Positions 37,085-46,762 of a stretch of 64,000 bases of DNA are shown here, piece after piece. The DNA comes from Fodinicurvata sediminis DSM 21159. Lineage in GTDB: Bacteria > Pseudomonadota > Alphaproteobacteria > Kiloniellales > DSM-21159. A model generated the notes under the pieces. The model made no database searches. It was given only the letters and a program-made list of their open reading frames with translations, and had not been told where the DNA came from. Where the stretch lies: the NCBI RefSeq assembly GCF_000420625.1, contig NZ_ATVH01000015.1, positions 124,001-188,000 on the forward strand, in the 5' to 3' direction. The position numbers were made by a program, and so were the translations under genes. Each line of letters opens with the position of its first letter. Position 1 is the stretch's first letter.

Positions 37085-37810
37085 TTACTCCTTGTCTGGG
37101 CGAAGGCTCGCCTGGGCAAACGCCTCGCCGGTGGCGGTTTTTCCGGTGCCGTCAGCCAGAGCGCTGCGGCGTTCTCTCAGTGCCGTTGCCGAAAGGGGAT
37201 TGAGCCGTATGTGCAGAAAGGTCCATGCCGGCGCAGATCGCCTTGGAAGCGTGGCGGCCCGTTGTTCCGCAACTCGGGCACTTGCGAACCGCTGCGCTGC
37301 CTTGGCATACAACACAGATAAAGAATAGGATGGACGATCAAGGACCGCAACGGGGAGCGTGTTAAAGATTTCGGTCCAACGCCCCCAGCGATGGACCTGA
37401 GCCAGGTTGTCTGCCCCCATCAACCAGACGAAATCGACCCCGGGAAAGCAGCGGCACAGCGCCTTCAGCGTGTCTGCCGTCACACGGGTGCCCAGTGCGG
37501 TTTCCAGGGTCGTGACCCGCAGACGCGGGTGTTGCGCGATTTGTCGCGCCGAGGCCAGGCGTGCTTCCAGCCCGGCCATTCCGGCCGCCTCCTTGAGGGG
37601 GTTCTGCGGGCTGACCAAAAGCCAGACCTCATCCAGCTTCAGGCGCTTGCAGGCTTCCAGGGCAATATGCCGGTGTCCCTGGTGGGCCGGATTGAAGGAC
37701 CCGCCCAACAGGCCGATCCGGCGGCCAGGCTTGGGCAGGGGGGCGCCCAGGGCCTGTCCGAGCATGGCTGGTGTGGGGCAGCGGACAGGTTTCGGGCGAT
37801 TTCGCGACAT
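37085..37810 (-). CDS. nadD: Nicotinate-nucleotide adenylyltransferase
   Basis: A 241-residue NadD. The nucleotidyl-transfer motif RIGLLGGSFNPAHQGH holds the (H/T)xGH signature; WLLVSPQNPLK and VDFVWLMGADNLAQVHRW bind the substrate, and NPLSATALRERR is the second signature. It adenylylates nicotinate mononucleotide in NAD synthesis. The first ~30 residues before GRRIGLL are longer than average; a start at the internal ATG (MLGQALG, residue 16) is possible. Sits between proA and rsfS. Confidence 0.95.
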   Translation of the reverse strand: MSRNRPKPVRCPTPAMLGQALGAPLPKPGRRIGLLGGSFNPAHQGHRHIALEACKRLKLDEVWLLVSPQNPLKEAAGMAGLEARLASARQIAQHPRLRVTTLETALGTRVTADTLKALCRCFPGVDFVWLMGADNLAQVHRWGRWTEIFNTLPVAVLDRPSYSLSVLYAKAAQRFASARVAEQRAATLPRRSAPAWTFLHIRLNPLSATALRERRSALADGTGKTATGEAFAQASLRPDKE

Positions 37811-37840
37811 GGATCGGGACGGCGCTCTTAAAGGAAGGGT

Positions 37841-39130
37841 TCAGGGACGGATGGCGCCGTTGCTGCGGACCAGGTACTTGTAGCTGGTCAGCTGGTCTGC
37901 CCCCACGGGGCCGCGGGCATGCAGCTTGCCGGTGGCAATGCCGATCTCGGCTCCCATTCCGAATTCCCCGCCGTCGGCAAACTGGGTCGAGGTGTTCTGC
38001 ATGACGATGGCAGCGTCCACCCGGACCAGGAAGCTGTCCGCGGCCTGGGCATCCTCGGTGACGATGCACTCCGTGTGTCCCGAGCCATGGCGTGCGATAT
38101 GCGCGAGCGCCTGCTCGAGCCCATCGACCAGCCGGACGGAGAGGATGGCATCAAGGTACTCCGTGTCCCAGTCGGCATCCGTTGCCGCTGTGACGGATGC
38201 ATCCAGGGCGCGTACGGCAGTGTCTCCGCGCAATTCGCAGCCCTTGTCCCGCAGGGCCTGCAGGATCGGCGGCAGGAGCTGCTCTGCCGCGCTGCGCTCG
38301 ACCAGAAGGGTTTCCATCGCCCCGCAGATACCGGTGCGCCGCATCTTCGCGTTCAACACCACATGCAGGGCCTTGTCGGGATCGGCGGCCGCGTGCAGGT
38401 AGCAGTGATTGACGCCTTCCAGGTGGGCGAGGACGGGTATCCGGCTTTCCTCGCTGACGCGTTCGATCAGGCTGCGCCCCCCGCGGGGCACGATCAGGTC
38501 GATGCAGCTGTTCAGGCGCAGAAGGTGTCCGACCGCGGCCCGGTCCGAGGTGGGCGGGCGCTGCAAGGCTGTCTCGGGCAGGCCGGCCGCCAGCAGGCCT
38601 GCGCGCAGGCAGTCCAGTATGACCCCCGACGTGTGATGGGACTCCGAGCCGCCGCGCAGGATCGCGGCGTTGCCGGATTTCAGGCAGAGTCCGCCAGCGT
38701 CCGCGGTCACATTTGGACGGCTTTCATAGATGATGCCGATCACGCCCAGCGGCACCGAGCGACGCTCGATCGCCAGGCCGCTCGGCTGTTCCCAGGCGGC
38801 CAGGGTGCGCCCCAGCGGATCGGGCAGGGCGGCGATATCCTCCAGCCCCTTGGCCATGGCCTCGATACGCCCCTCGTCCAGCGCCAGGCGGTCCAGGAAA
38901 GCGCCGGTGGTTCCGCGATTGCGGGCCTGGTCCAGGTCCAGGCTATTGGCCGAGAGAATGGCGGTCGTGCCGGCGCGCAAGGCAGCGGCGGCTTCACGCA
39001 GGGCCGTGTTGCGCTGCTCCGTGCTGCTGATGGCCAACTCCTGAGCGGCCATGCGTGCCTGGCGGCCCAGTTCCGTGATCTGGTCTTCCAGGCCCGGTTC
39101 AGTCCGGCTTTCAAGTGTCTCTGCGGTCAT
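37841..39130 (-). CDS. proA: Gamma-glutamyl phosphate reductase
   Basis: A 429-residue ALDH-superfamily enzyme that reduces gamma-glutamyl phosphate with NADPH, the second step to proline. The nucleophile Cys is in MRRTGICGAMETLL; VIYESRPNVTADAGGLCLKSGNAAILRGG and VPRGGRSLIERV are typical. TQFADGGEFGMGAEIGIATGKLHARGPVG near the end is the conserved C-terminal signature. Its ATG overlaps the proB stop by 4 bases (ATGA). Confidence 0.97.
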   Translation of the reverse strand: MTAETLESRTEPGLEDQITELGRQARMAAQELAISSTEQRNTALREAAAALRAGTTAILSANSLDLDQARNRGTTGAFLDRLALDEGRIEAMAKGLEDIAALPDPLGRTLAAWEQPSGLAIERRSVPLGVIGIIYESRPNVTADAGGLCLKSGNAAILRGGSESHHTSGVILDCLRAGLLAAGLPETALQRPPTSDRAAVGHLLRLNSCIDLIVPRGGRSLIERVSEESRIPVLAHLEGVNHCYLHAAADPDKALHVVLNAKMRRTGICGAMETLLVERSAAEQLLPPILQALRDKGCELRGDTAVRALDASVTAATDADWDTEYLDAILSVRLVDGLEQALAHIARHGSGHTECIVTEDAQAADSFLVRVDAAIVMQNTSTQFADGGEFGMGAEIGIATGKLHARGPVGADQLTSYKYLVRSNGAIRP

Positions 39131-40272
39131 CCGGCAGCTCCCTTTTCCAGGGTTGTGAGCACCAGGTCGTCACGGTGAATCATTTCCTCGCGCCCACGGT
39201 AGCCAAGGATGGTTTCGATGTCCCGACTCTTGTGACCCAGGATGCGCCGGGCGTCGTCCGCGCCGTAGGCCGAGAGCCCGCGAGCGATCTCTTCGCCTGC
39301 ACCATCGCAGACCACGACGGAGTCCCCTCGCTCGAAATTGCCCTCGACCACTATGACGCCCGCAGGCAACAGGGAGCGCCCGTCCAGCAGGGCCTGACGC
39401 GCGCCGGCATCGATGTGGATGCGGCCGCTGGGCTTCAGGGCGCCGGCGATCCACTGCTTGCGGGCGGCCAGTGGCTCGGTTTCGGAGAGGAACCAGCTGC
39501 AACGTGCGCCCTCGGCCAGGCGGCGCAGGGGTGCTTCGGCACGGCCATCCGCGATGGCCATGTGACAGCCGGCGCCCACGGCAATGCGTGCCGCGGCCAG
39601 CTTGGTCACCATGCCGCCCGAGGAGTGGCCCGGCGGCGCCTGGCCGGCCATGGCCTCAATATCGGCGGACAGGCGCGGGATCTGTGGGATATGTTCGGCC
39701 TTCGGATCGCTGCGGGGATCGCTGGTGTAAAGGCCGTCGATGTCCGAGAGTAGGATGAGGGCCTCGGCATTGATCATGGCCGCGACCCGGGCTGCGAGAC
39801 GGTCGTTGTCGCCGAAACGGATCTCACTGGTGGCGATGGTGTCGTTCTCGTTGATGACCGGAAGGCTGCGGTGGCGCAGCAGTGTGTTGAGGGTGTTGCG
39901 CGCGTTCAGGTGCCGGCGGCGCTCCTCGGTGTCGCCCAGGGTCAGCAGTATCTGCGAGACCGTGATGTCGTGGGCGGCCAGGCTTTCCTGGTAGGCATGG
40001 GCCAGGCGCAGCTGGCCCGTGGCCGCGGCCGCCTGTTTCTCCTCCAGCTTCAGGCGCCCGTTGCCCAGGCCCAGATAGTGCCGGCCCACGGCAATCGCGC
40101 CGGAGGAGACCACGATCACCTCGCGTCCCTGGCCATGCAGGTCCGCCAGGTCCCGGGCCAGGCTTTGCAGCCAGCCATGACGGATGCTGCCATCGCTTTC
40201 CTCGACCAGCAGGGCCGAGCCGATCTTGACGACGATGCGCCGGGCGCTGTCCAGGGGCGAGGTCTCAGTCAT
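39127..40272 (-). CDS. proB: Glutamate 5-kinase
   Basis: A 381-residue kinase: amino-acid kinase domain ([66 protein letters not shown]) to about residue 260, then a C-terminal PUA domain ([19 protein letters not shown]). It makes gamma-glutamyl phosphate and is usually feedback inhibited by proline. The PUA domain shows the long bacterial form. Starts 8 bases before the obgE stop and overlaps proA downstream, so obgE-proB-proA are tightly coupled. Confidence 0.97.
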   Translation of the reverse strand: MTETSPLDSARRIVVKIGSALLVEESDGSIRHGWLQSLARDLADLHGQGREVIVVSSGAIAVGRHYLGLGNGRLKLEEKQAAAATGQLRLAHAYQESLAAHDITVSQILLTLGDTEERRRHLNARNTLNTLLRHRSLPVINENDTIATSEIRFGDNDRLAARVAAMINAEALILLSDIDGLYTSDPRSDPKAEHIPQIPRLSADIEAMAGQAPPGHSSGGMVTKLAAARIAVGAGCHMAIADGRAEAPLRRLAEGARCSWFLSETEPLAARKQWIAGALKPSGRIHIDAGARQALLDGRSLLPAGVIVVEGNFERGDSVVVCDGAGEEIARGLSAYGADDARRILGHKSRDIETILGYRGREEMIHRDDLVLTTLEKGAAG

Positions 40273-41329
40273 CGTCGCGTTGCGCGCTCAGCTCCTCAAG
40301 GGCCTGCTGGCGCGCAGCCTCGGCTTCGGCCTCGGCGGCACGGTAGCTGCGGATATGCTGCTGCAACAGGCGCAGGACCTGCTTTACGCCCCGCCCGGAT
40401 ATGCCGGAGATTGCATGGACCTCTTCGCCCGAGGCCTCGGCCAGGGCTTTCTGGCGCGTACGGATGGTTTCCTCGTCCAGCGCGTCGGTCTTGTTCAGCG
40501 CCAGAACCTCCGGCTTCTCGGCCAGGTCGCCGCCATAGGCCGCCAACTCATGGCGCACGGTTCTCCAGGCGGCGATCGGGTCTTCCTGGGTGCCATCCAC
40601 CAGATGTAAAAGAACGCCGCAGCGCTCCACATGGCCCAGGAAGCGGTCGCCTAGCCCCGCGCCCTGGTGTGCGCCCTCGATCAGCCCGGGAATGTCCGCC
40701 AGCACGAAATCGGCCTCGTCGTTGCGGATGACGCCCAGATTGGGGTGCAGGGTGGTGAAGGGGTAATCCGCCACCTTGGGCCGGGCGCGGCTGACGGCGG
40801 AGAGGAAGGTGGACTTGCCGGCGTTGGGCAGGCCGACCAGGCCGGCGTCCGCTATCAGCTTCAGGCGCAGCCAGACCCAGCGCTCCGCACCCGGCCAGCC
40901 GGGATCGGCGCGGCGTGGCGCCTGGTTGGTGGAGGACTTGAAGTGGGCATTGCCGAAGCCGCCGTCGCCCCCGCGCAGCAGAGTCATGGACTGCCCGACC
41001 TCGGTCAGGTCGGCCAGCAGGGTTTCCTTGTCCTCGGCCAGGATCTGGGTGCCTACGGGCACCTTGATGGTAATGGTTTCTCCGGCCGGTCCCGAGCGGT
41101 CGCGCCCCATGCCGTGGGTTCCACGGCCGGCCTTGAAATGCTGTTGATAGCGGAAGTCGATCAGGGTGTTCAGGCCGTCCACCGCCTGAAAGACGATGTC
41201 GCCGCCGCGACCGCCGTTGCCGCCGTCGGGTCCGCCGAACTCGACATACTTCTCGCGCCGGAAGGAGACCGATCCGCCTCCGCCGTCACCGCTTTTCAGG
41301 AAAATCTTGGCTTCGTCGAGAAACTTCAT
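40265..41329 (-). CDS. obgE: Obg-family GTPase
   Basis: A 354-residue GTPase. N-terminal Obg domain ([44 protein letters not shown]) with its glycine-rich left-handed helices; GTPase domain with G1 [10 protein letters not shown]2 in [11 protein letters not shown]3 [10 protein letters not shown]4 LALNKTD and G5 AISGISG. It acts in 50S assembly and stringent control. The protein lacks the long C-terminal OCT domain and ends in an Ala/Glu-rich tail. Separated from rpmA by a terminator. Confidence 0.96.
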   Translation of the reverse strand: MKFLDEAKIFLKSGDGGGGSVSFRREKYVEFGGPDGGNGGRGGDIVFQAVDGLNTLIDFRYQQHFKAGRGTHGMGRDRSGPAGETITIKVPVGTQILAEDKETLLADLTEVGQSMTLLRGGDGGFGNAHFKSSTNQAPRRADPGWPGAERWVWLRLKLIADAGLVGLPNAGKSTFLSAVSRARPKVADYPFTTLHPNLGVIRNDEADFVLADIPGLIEGAHQGAGLGDRFLGHVERCGVLLHLVDGTQEDPIAAWRTVRHELAAYGGDLAEKPEVLALNKTDALDEETIRTRQKALAEASGEEVHAISGISGRGVKQVLRLLQQHIRSYRAAEAEAEAARQQALEELSAQRDDD

Positions 41330-41360
41330 GCGGAGAGGCTCATGTCAGCGCCCTGGTTTA

Positions 41361-41394
41361 AAACGAAAAAGGGGGAATGGCGTACCATTCCCCC
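41361..41394 (-). terminator. Rho-independent terminator between rpmA and obgE
   Basis: Minus strand: perfect 10-base stem GGGGGAATGG/CCATTCCCCC with a 4-base loop, then TTTTTCGTTTT. It should end or attenuate the rplU-rpmA message before obgE. Confidence 0.88.
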
Positions 41395-41423
41395 GAATCC
41401 TCGAACGCGGCAGGGTCCGCGAT

Positions 41424-41693
41424 CTACTCGGCCGGCTCCTGGATCGGCGTGACCGACACATAGGTGCGGTTTTCCGCACCCTTGCGATAGGCAACCTTGC
41501 CTTCGATCAGGGAGAAGATGGTGTGGTCCTTGCCCAGGCCCACGTTCTCGCCCGGGCGCCACTTGGTGCCGCGCTGGCGAATGATGATGTTGCCGGCGCG
41601 AACCTCTTCGCCACCGAACTTCTTGACGCCCAGGCGGCGACCGATTGAGTCGCGCCCGTTCTTGGAACTGCCGCCTGCCTTTTTCTGTGCCAT
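41424..41693 (-). CDS. rpmA: 50S ribosomal protein bL27
   Basis: An 89-residue bL27: [28 protein letters not shown] with the flexible N-terminal tail that reaches the peptidyl-transferase centre, then [29 protein letters not shown]. No N-terminal extension needing cleavage is present. It starts 6 bases after the rplU stop. Confidence 0.98.
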   Translation of the reverse strand: MAQKKAGGSSKNGRDSIGRRLGVKKFGGEEVRAGNIIIRQRGTKWRPGENVGLGKDHTIFSLIEGKVAYRKGAENRTYVSVTPIQEPAE

Positions 41694-41699
41694 TGCAGC

Positions 41700-42068
41700 T
41701 TACTCCTCGGTCTTTTCCGCAGCCGCCTTCTTAGGGGCCGCCTTCTTGGCCTTGCCCGCGCCGACGATTTCCGTCACGCGGATCCGGCTCAGCTCCTGGC
41801 GATGCCCGTTCTTGCGACGATAGTGCTTGCGGCGGTGCTTCTTGAAGACAACGATCTTGTCGCCGCGCGTCTGCTCGAGAACCTCGGCCTTGACGCTGGC
41901 GCCGGACACGGTCGGGCTGCCCACCTTCAGGTCGCCTTCGGCGCCCACCATGAGGACTTCGTCCAGAGACACACTGTCTCCGGCGTTGGCAGACAACTTC
42001 TCGACCGTGAGAACGTCGTCTTTGGCGACTTTGTATTGCTTGCCGCCTGTCTTGATGACTGCGTACAT
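41700..42068 (-). CDS. rplU: 50S ribosomal protein bL21
   Basis: A 122-residue bL21. It begins [20 protein letters not shown] and carries [16 protein letters not shown], the rRNA-binding loop, followed by a Lys/Ala-rich tail ([17 protein letters not shown]) longer than in E. coli. An in-frame ATG 39 codons upstream lies in the promoter region and is rejected. First gene of the long minus-strand block, behind a near-consensus promoter and a leader hairpin. Confidence 0.97.
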   Translation of the reverse strand: MYAVIKTGGKQYKVAKDDVLTVEKLSANAGDSVSLDEVLMVGAEGDLKVGSPTVSGASVKAEVLEQTRGDKIVVFKKHRRKHYRRKNGHRQELSRIRVTEIVGAGKAKKAAPKKAAAEKTEE

Positions 42069-42092
42069 GATGAAATGCCTGCGTTCGGACGT

Positions 42093-42124
42093 AAAAAACG
42101 ACACGGAAATCCAAGCCTTCCGTG
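42093..42124 (-). promoter_or_regulatory. Attenuator-like hairpin in the rplU leader
   Basis: Minus strand: CACGGAA (42124-42118) pairs with TTCCGTG (42108-42102), followed after three bases by TTTTTT, i.e. an intrinsic-terminator shape 25 bases before the rplU start. It suggests transcription attenuation of the L21/L27 message. Confidence 0.55.
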
Positions 42125-42135
42125 CGAGAGGGGCG

Positions 42136-42163
42136 AATATAACCCTGACAGACGTGGTGTCAA
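42136..42163 (-). promoter_or_regulatory. Promoter of rplU-rpmA
   Basis: Minus strand TTGACA (consensus) and TATATT separated by 16 bases; transcription would begin near 42129, about 60 bases before rplU. Strongest promoter match in the window. Confidence 0.75.
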
Positions 42164-42347
42164 CGCCTTTCCCGGGTGTTTTCAAGGCTATCGCATGAGG
42201 TAATCACTTCGAAGCTCGCTATTCCCGAAGGCTGATAAGAGGACCTCCGTCATCACGCCCCGCAAGATTGGCATCGTATTGATGGGAAAGTGCACGAGCC
42301 GTGGGACAGTCCGGTCAGCTCAAGCCGTTACCGATCCGGTAAGGCCT

Positions 42348-45300
42348 TCACAGCTTGATGTCCGGTTCAGCTTCGTCTGATGCAGCATTCTGCTCAACCA
42401 GAGCTTCCTTTGCAGCCTCTTCTACAGCCAGAAGATAAGCCAAATCGGAAACCAGGACGCGCATCGCGCCCACAAACCCGTTTTTGTCTCTTTCCAGTAC
42501 GGCAATCACAAATGTTCCCTCGCATTCCTTGCTGCCGATAGAAAAGTTACCAACCGGCCAGAAGGCATTGGATGGCGGCGCAGGAACCGGCTCTCCATTA
42601 TCATCAAAGCCCTCAAATTCCGAAGGGAAGCCAGGATGACCGTTGTTCCTCCGTCCATCAGCTTTATACGCCAGATTGCCGGTCTTGCTTTCCAAGGTTT
42701 TACGACAGGTAAACGCATGCGTTTTCGCATTTTGCTGGCGTGTCGATTCCTTTATCAAGTCCCCCATCGACTGCTCGCCGGTATTTGCGGCCGGCTCGTA
42801 CGGAGCGGCATGCCACCAGAGAAAGCCGCTCTCGTTCTCCTGGACCGGCGCATCGTATTTCTCGATGAGAAGTCCTTTGATCGCCTCGAGAGACGGCCTG
42901 CTCTCTTCCGGGAATGTAATTGTCCTGGCGGCACCCGTAACCGGGTTTTCGTCAAGTAAGGGCTCATGAAAGATCGTCAACAGATCAGACCCGCCTTCAC
43001 TGATAAGAACGGTGGATTCCGCCAGTGGTATGGACGGTTCACGAATTTCCGCATGGCTCTTCATCCATTCTTCGCGGTGCCCATAGATGATGCGGTCCGG
43101 ATCGAACTCGTCTCGTACACCAGCAAACACATCATCAAAACGCTGACCTACATGAATGCCGAGAAGATCATGCTCGGATGCATTCACGGGCTGCGGTAAA
43201 GACGCGCTCTGCTGTGCAGCGTCAGGAGCTGCTTCCGTCGTGCTCTGCATAACCTCTTGCACCTCCGAAGGAGACGTCAGAGGAATGCGGGTCAGGATAT
43301 CAGCGTCACGTCTGATCGCAGGATCGCTATCCTTCCTGATAATCACAATTTCCGCTACGCGAGTGTCGAGCGGGAAAACTTCACTGCCGACATCGGCTTC
43401 CGGCTTCTGCGCTGCCAGTCGGGCCCGGAACGCGAAGTCACCCGAACCTTTCCGTTCAAGCAGATCGCGTGCCTGCTCTTCCGGCATTTTGAAGCGCACA
43501 CCGGAACTATTCACATTCGTAAAGCGTAGCAGGTCACTACGGGATATCCTCTTTTCGTTGCCGGTAACCTCTTTCGGATAGGTGAGGCTTAGATAGTCAA
43601 GCCCGAAGGTCCCGTTCTCCAAATCATAATCGGACGGGTGACCGTGGCCCGACATCCAGAAGCCGTCCAGATCGACAGGCTCTGCCGTAGAACCCCATTC
43701 CTGGATTGTATCCTGCCGCTCGAAACTGTTCTGGGCTGAAGACGGGTAGACCATCGCAATGATGTCGCTCCTGTGGGCACCTACAGCATCGGCCACTGCC
43801 GAAAGTATGTCGCGTGGACGGGCCAAGCTGACAGGTTCACCGGCCGGTTCGACGGGCTCGGAAAAGGATTCAGGTTGCACAAGGGGTAAATCCTCGGGCG
43901 CGAAAGCAGCCAGTTGCTGGCCGGTATCGGTGCGGATGTTCATGCCAAGCACAGTGCCGTCGAAGATGGCATTGCCTTCCTCGTTCCGCTCAACGCCGGT
44001 GATACGGTAGGCCACATCAACGGCCACGCGATCATGATTAAGTTTCATCTGTTCGGCTTGCGCGGCGCCCATCTCTATTTTGGGCACCAAGAGAGTCCGG
44101 TCGGTTCGAATCCGGGGGTAATTCATGCTGACGCTGCTGATCAGGCCGATCCGATTATCGCGGTTCATGAAGGCACTCGCGTCGTAGAAACCGAAACCGC
44201 CACGAAGCCTGAACAGGTGCGGTTCATCGTCGTCATCTCCATGATATGAAGGGAATATGAGTTGACCGCTGTCGAAATCATATTCGTGGTTGCTGATCAC
44301 AACTCTGGTTGAGATGACAACGGGTGGCGTCAGCGCCAGATCGGCAAACGCCCTGTCCCACCTGTCGAGATATTGATCGGCCAAAAATTCCGGATCGCGG
44401 TCCCTGATTTCGTTCTCGGCGAATATCTCCGTTGCTCCGTAGTTCCCGTTTGACCGTAAGTTGCGAATGTAGCCGACGAAGGCTTCAAGCCTGTCTTCGC
44501 GCGGTGCAATTTCCAGATGCACGGGAACGTACAAGCGTCGCAACGCATCTTTGTCCTCACTGGGCGGCAGCGCTTCCAGCGGCGCGCCGGATGCCGCCGT
44601 TGCAGTGAGTTCTTCTGTACCGGTCGCCTCGGCGATCTGGGTGATTTCAAGCGAGTCTGGGTCGCCAGCGGTTTCGAGACCAAACTTCAGTTTTTTCAGG
44701 CATGTGCCTGAAGTGACTATAAACGTGTTGTCACCGTAAACTTTCAAGATGGTGGGGAGGTTACTTGCCGGAAGGAATGTTGGGCCAGTCATGTGTGCAC
44801 CAAGGACTTGTTCCATGGTTGGCCGCAGGGCTTCGATTTCATCCTGTTCCAGACATGCTGCAACCGCCGGATAAGAATTCATGCCCTCCTGGAAGCGAGC
44901 CGATTTCACCAGGAATACATCCTGAGCCAGAATGGCAGACTGCATTCCATTCTCGACGGTCGGCCTGTTTGTTGTGCCGGAAATTCCTGTCGTTGCGGAG
45001 CCACTGCCGGCGGCGGGCCGTTGCCCCGAGTGAATGCTCGCGATCTGGGGCACCTTTCCGTCGAGCTTTCCTATACGCTCACGCATTTGCTGTTCGAGAC
45101 AGGTCGCATTGCTTCCGCAGGTATTCCTGTCGGAAAGCCATTGCCGCTGCGCTTCGCTTAGCATATTCCGTCGGGCGTCAAGCTCCCGCCCCGAATATTC
45201 GTTTGCAAGGCTTCCTCGGTAGTTCTTGTAGGCTTGGGTGAGCGCCACATCCAGTTGCGCCAATGCCGGCGAGGCGCAGATTGCTCGTTCGCTCGGAATC

Positions 45301-45785
45301 ATTGCTCGGGCGCAATCGAAGCTCGGCTGTGTTGCTGCTTGCGCGGGTGTTGGTGCGTTTTTTCCCGCATTCCTGAGCGCGGTCAGCAGATCGTCGTCGA
45401 TCTGGCCGGTCGGGGCCAGACCGGAATCCTGTTCGAACCGACGAATGGCGCTCACCGTCTTGCTGCCCATCATTCCGTCGATTGGTCCAGGGCTATAGCC
45501 AAGATTGCTCAGGCGTTCCTGGACTTCATTTACTTCGACGGAATTATGTGCCGGTCTTGAAGGAGACGGTGTAGAGGCTGGTGCAGTGGTGTCAGGGGAA
45601 ACTGATGTTGCACTCTGCGGCGTTTGCGAGGGTGCAGTCTGTGGCTGTTGCCTCTGTGGCTGCTGTGACTCGATGATCTCCTTTCCGAGGTTGAGAAAGG
45701 ATCCGATGTCTCCAGAATCAAAGCTTTGTGCGAGTGCCAGTCCAGGGACCCAGAGCAATGCGCCAGCATACAGAATGGCCCTCAT
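42348..45785 (-). CDS. Very large secreted protein with peptidoglycan-binding and LprI domains, mostly unknown
   Basis: An 1145-residue exported protein. Residues 1-19 are a signal peptide (GALLWVPGLALAQ). Residues 40-80 are Gln/Pro/Ser/Thr-rich. Residues 84-138 are a PG_binding_1 domain (VQERLSNLGYSPGPIDGMMG, AIRRFEQDSGLAPTGQID). Residues 156-240 resemble an LprI/DUF1311 domain with four cysteines (FDCARAMIPSERAICASPAL, RQWLSDRNTCGSNATCLEQ). The remaining ~900 residues match nothing I know; near 880-1000 is LLGIHVGQRFDDVFAGVRDEF and RTITFPEESRPSLEAIKGLLIEK, a domain-like stretch. Codon use is visibly less GC-rich than its neighbours. It lies alone between AT-rich gaps, next to other wall-related genes. 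Function unknown. Confidence 0.8.
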   Translation of the reverse strand: MRAILYAGALLWVPGLALAQSFDSGDIGSFLNLGKEIIESQQPQRQQPQTAPSQTPQSATSVSPDTTAPASTPSPSRPAHNSVEVNEVQERLSNLGYSPGPIDGMMGSKTVSAIRRFEQDSGLAPTGQIDDDLLTALRNAGKNAPTPAQAATQPSFDCARAMIPSERAICASPALAQLDVALTQAYKNYRGSLANEYSGRELDARRNMLSEAQRQWLSDRNTCGSNATCLEQQMRERIGKLDGKVPQIASIHSGQRPAAGSGSATTGISGTTNRPTVENGMQSAILAQDVFLVKSARFQEGMNSYPAVAACLEQDEIEALRPTMEQVLGAHMTGPTFLPASNLPTILKVYGDNTFIVTSGTCLKKLKFGLETAGDPDSLEITQIAEATGTEELTATAASGAPLEALPPSEDKDALRRLYVPVHLEIAPREDRLEAFVGYIRNLRSNGNYGATEIFAENEIRDRDPEFLADQYLDRWDRAFADLALTPPVVISTRVVISNHEYDFDSGQLIFPSYHGDDDDEPHLFRLRGGFGFYDASAFMNRDNRIGLISSVSMNYPRIRTDRTLLVPKIEMGAAQAEQMKLNHDRVAVDVAYRITGVERNEEGNAIFDGTVLGMNIRTDTGQQLAAFAPEDLPLVQPESFSEPVEPAGEPVSLARPRDILSAVADAVGAHRSDIIAMVYPSSAQNSFERQDTIQEWGSTAEPVDLDGFWMSGHGHPSDYDLENGTFGLDYLSLTYPKEVTGNEKRISRSDLLRFTNVNSSGVRFKMPEEQARDLLERKGSGDFAFRARLAAQKPEADVGSEVFPLDTRVAEIVIIRKDSDPAIRRDADILTRIPLTSPSEVQEVMQSTTEAAPDAAQQSASLPQPVNASEHDLLGIHVGQRFDDVFAGVRDEFDPDRIIYGHREEWMKSHAEIREPSIPLAESTVLISEGGSDLLTIFHEPLLDENPVTGAARTITFPEESRPSLEAIKGLLIEKYDAPVQENESGFLWWHAAPYEPAANTGEQSMGDLIKESTRQQNAKTHAFTCRKTLESKTGNLAYKADGRRNNGHPGFPSEFEGFDDNGEPVPAPPSNAFWPVGNFSIGSKECEGTFVIAVLERDKNGFVGAMRVLVSDLAYLLAVEEAAKEALVEQNAASDEAEPDIKL

Positions 45786-45988
45786 GTCGCATGCCCCTCT
45801 TTCTGCGAGATGTACTCTTGTGTATGTATATCACAGGAGATAGAAAAATTATGAATTCAAAAAGAAATACCCCTAAAGTGTAGTATAGATATTGTATTCT
45901 GCTGCACATGTGCGGTCTGCCTTCAGAAATATTACTACTTTCTTCGCGACCTGTTCAGCCGGATGCCGATGTTGACCTGTGAACTGCA

Positions 45989-46762
45989 ATGTTCTTTCTG
46001 AAGAAGCTGCTGGGCGCGTTGCTGTCGCCGGTCGGGCTTGTGCTGGTGCTGTTGCTGGCCGGCGTGGTCCTGATGCTGGTGGGCGGTGCGCCGCGCCTGG
46101 CACGGGGGCTGCTGGCCTGTTCGCTGCTGCTTTTCCTGGCCTTTTCCCTGCCCTGGCTACCCAATGCCTTGCTCCGCCCGCTGGAAAGCCAAGTAGCGCC
46201 CCTTGCAGGGTTTCAGGAGGCACCGCCTCGACCGAGACCGAAAGCCATCGTGGTGCTGGGGGCCGGCCATCATGTACGGCCGGGCCAGCCGCCGGCGGAC
46301 TGGCTGGGGCGTGCAGCCTCGGCGCGCTTGATGGAAGCCCTGCGCCTGCGGGGCCTGGCCGGGCTTTCGGATCTGCCGCTGATCTTCACGGGCGACACCG
46401 GGCGGGAGTCCTTGCCCGTGGCCGAGGCGATGAAGCGCGCGGCCTTGTCCCTGGGTGTGCCGGAGGCGACCATCGTTTCCGAAACGGCCCCGCGCGACAC
46501 GGCGGAGGAAATGACAGTGCTGTCCCGCAGGCTGGGGAAGAGCCCCTTTGTCCTGGTGACCTCCGCCGCACACATGCCGCGGGCACTCAGGTTGGCGGAA
46601 GGGGCGGGACTGAACCCGATTCCGGCGCCAACGGACTATCGGCTGGTGCAGGCTTCTGCAGCCAGTTGGCAGGCCTGGCTGCCTTCAGCGGGAAACCTGC
46701 AGCGTGCCGACCACGCGCTGCACGAGTGGCTCGGTCTGCTGTGGCTGCGCATCAAGGCTTGA
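45989..46762 (+). CDS. DUF218/YdcF-ElyC family membrane protein
   Basis: A 257-residue protein with two N-terminal membrane helices (SPVGLVLVLLLAGVVLMLVGG, GLLACSLLLFLAFSLPWLPNALL) and a C-terminal DUF218 domain: KAIVVLGAGHHVRP, ARLMEALRL, ETAPRDTAEEMTVLSRRLG, FVLVTSAAHMPRALRLAEGAGL. This is the ElyC/YdcF layout; ElyC acts in envelope (undecaprenyl or ECA-linked) metabolism in E. coli, so a cell-envelope role is inferred. Its 3' end overlaps the convergent L,D-transpeptidase gene by 11 bases. Confidence 0.85.
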   Translation: MFFLKKLLGALLSPVGLVLVLLLAGVVLMLVGGAPRLARGLLACSLLLFLAFSLPWLPNALLRPLESQVAPLAGFQEAPPRPRPKAIVVLGAGHHVRPGQPPADWLGRAASARLMEALRLRGLAGLSDLPLIFTGDTGRESLPVAEAMKRAALSLGVPEATIVSETAPRDTAEEMTVLSRRLGKSPFVLVTSAAHMPRALRLAEGAGLNPIPAPTDYRLVQASAASWQAWLPSAGNLQRADHALHEWLGLLWLRIKA

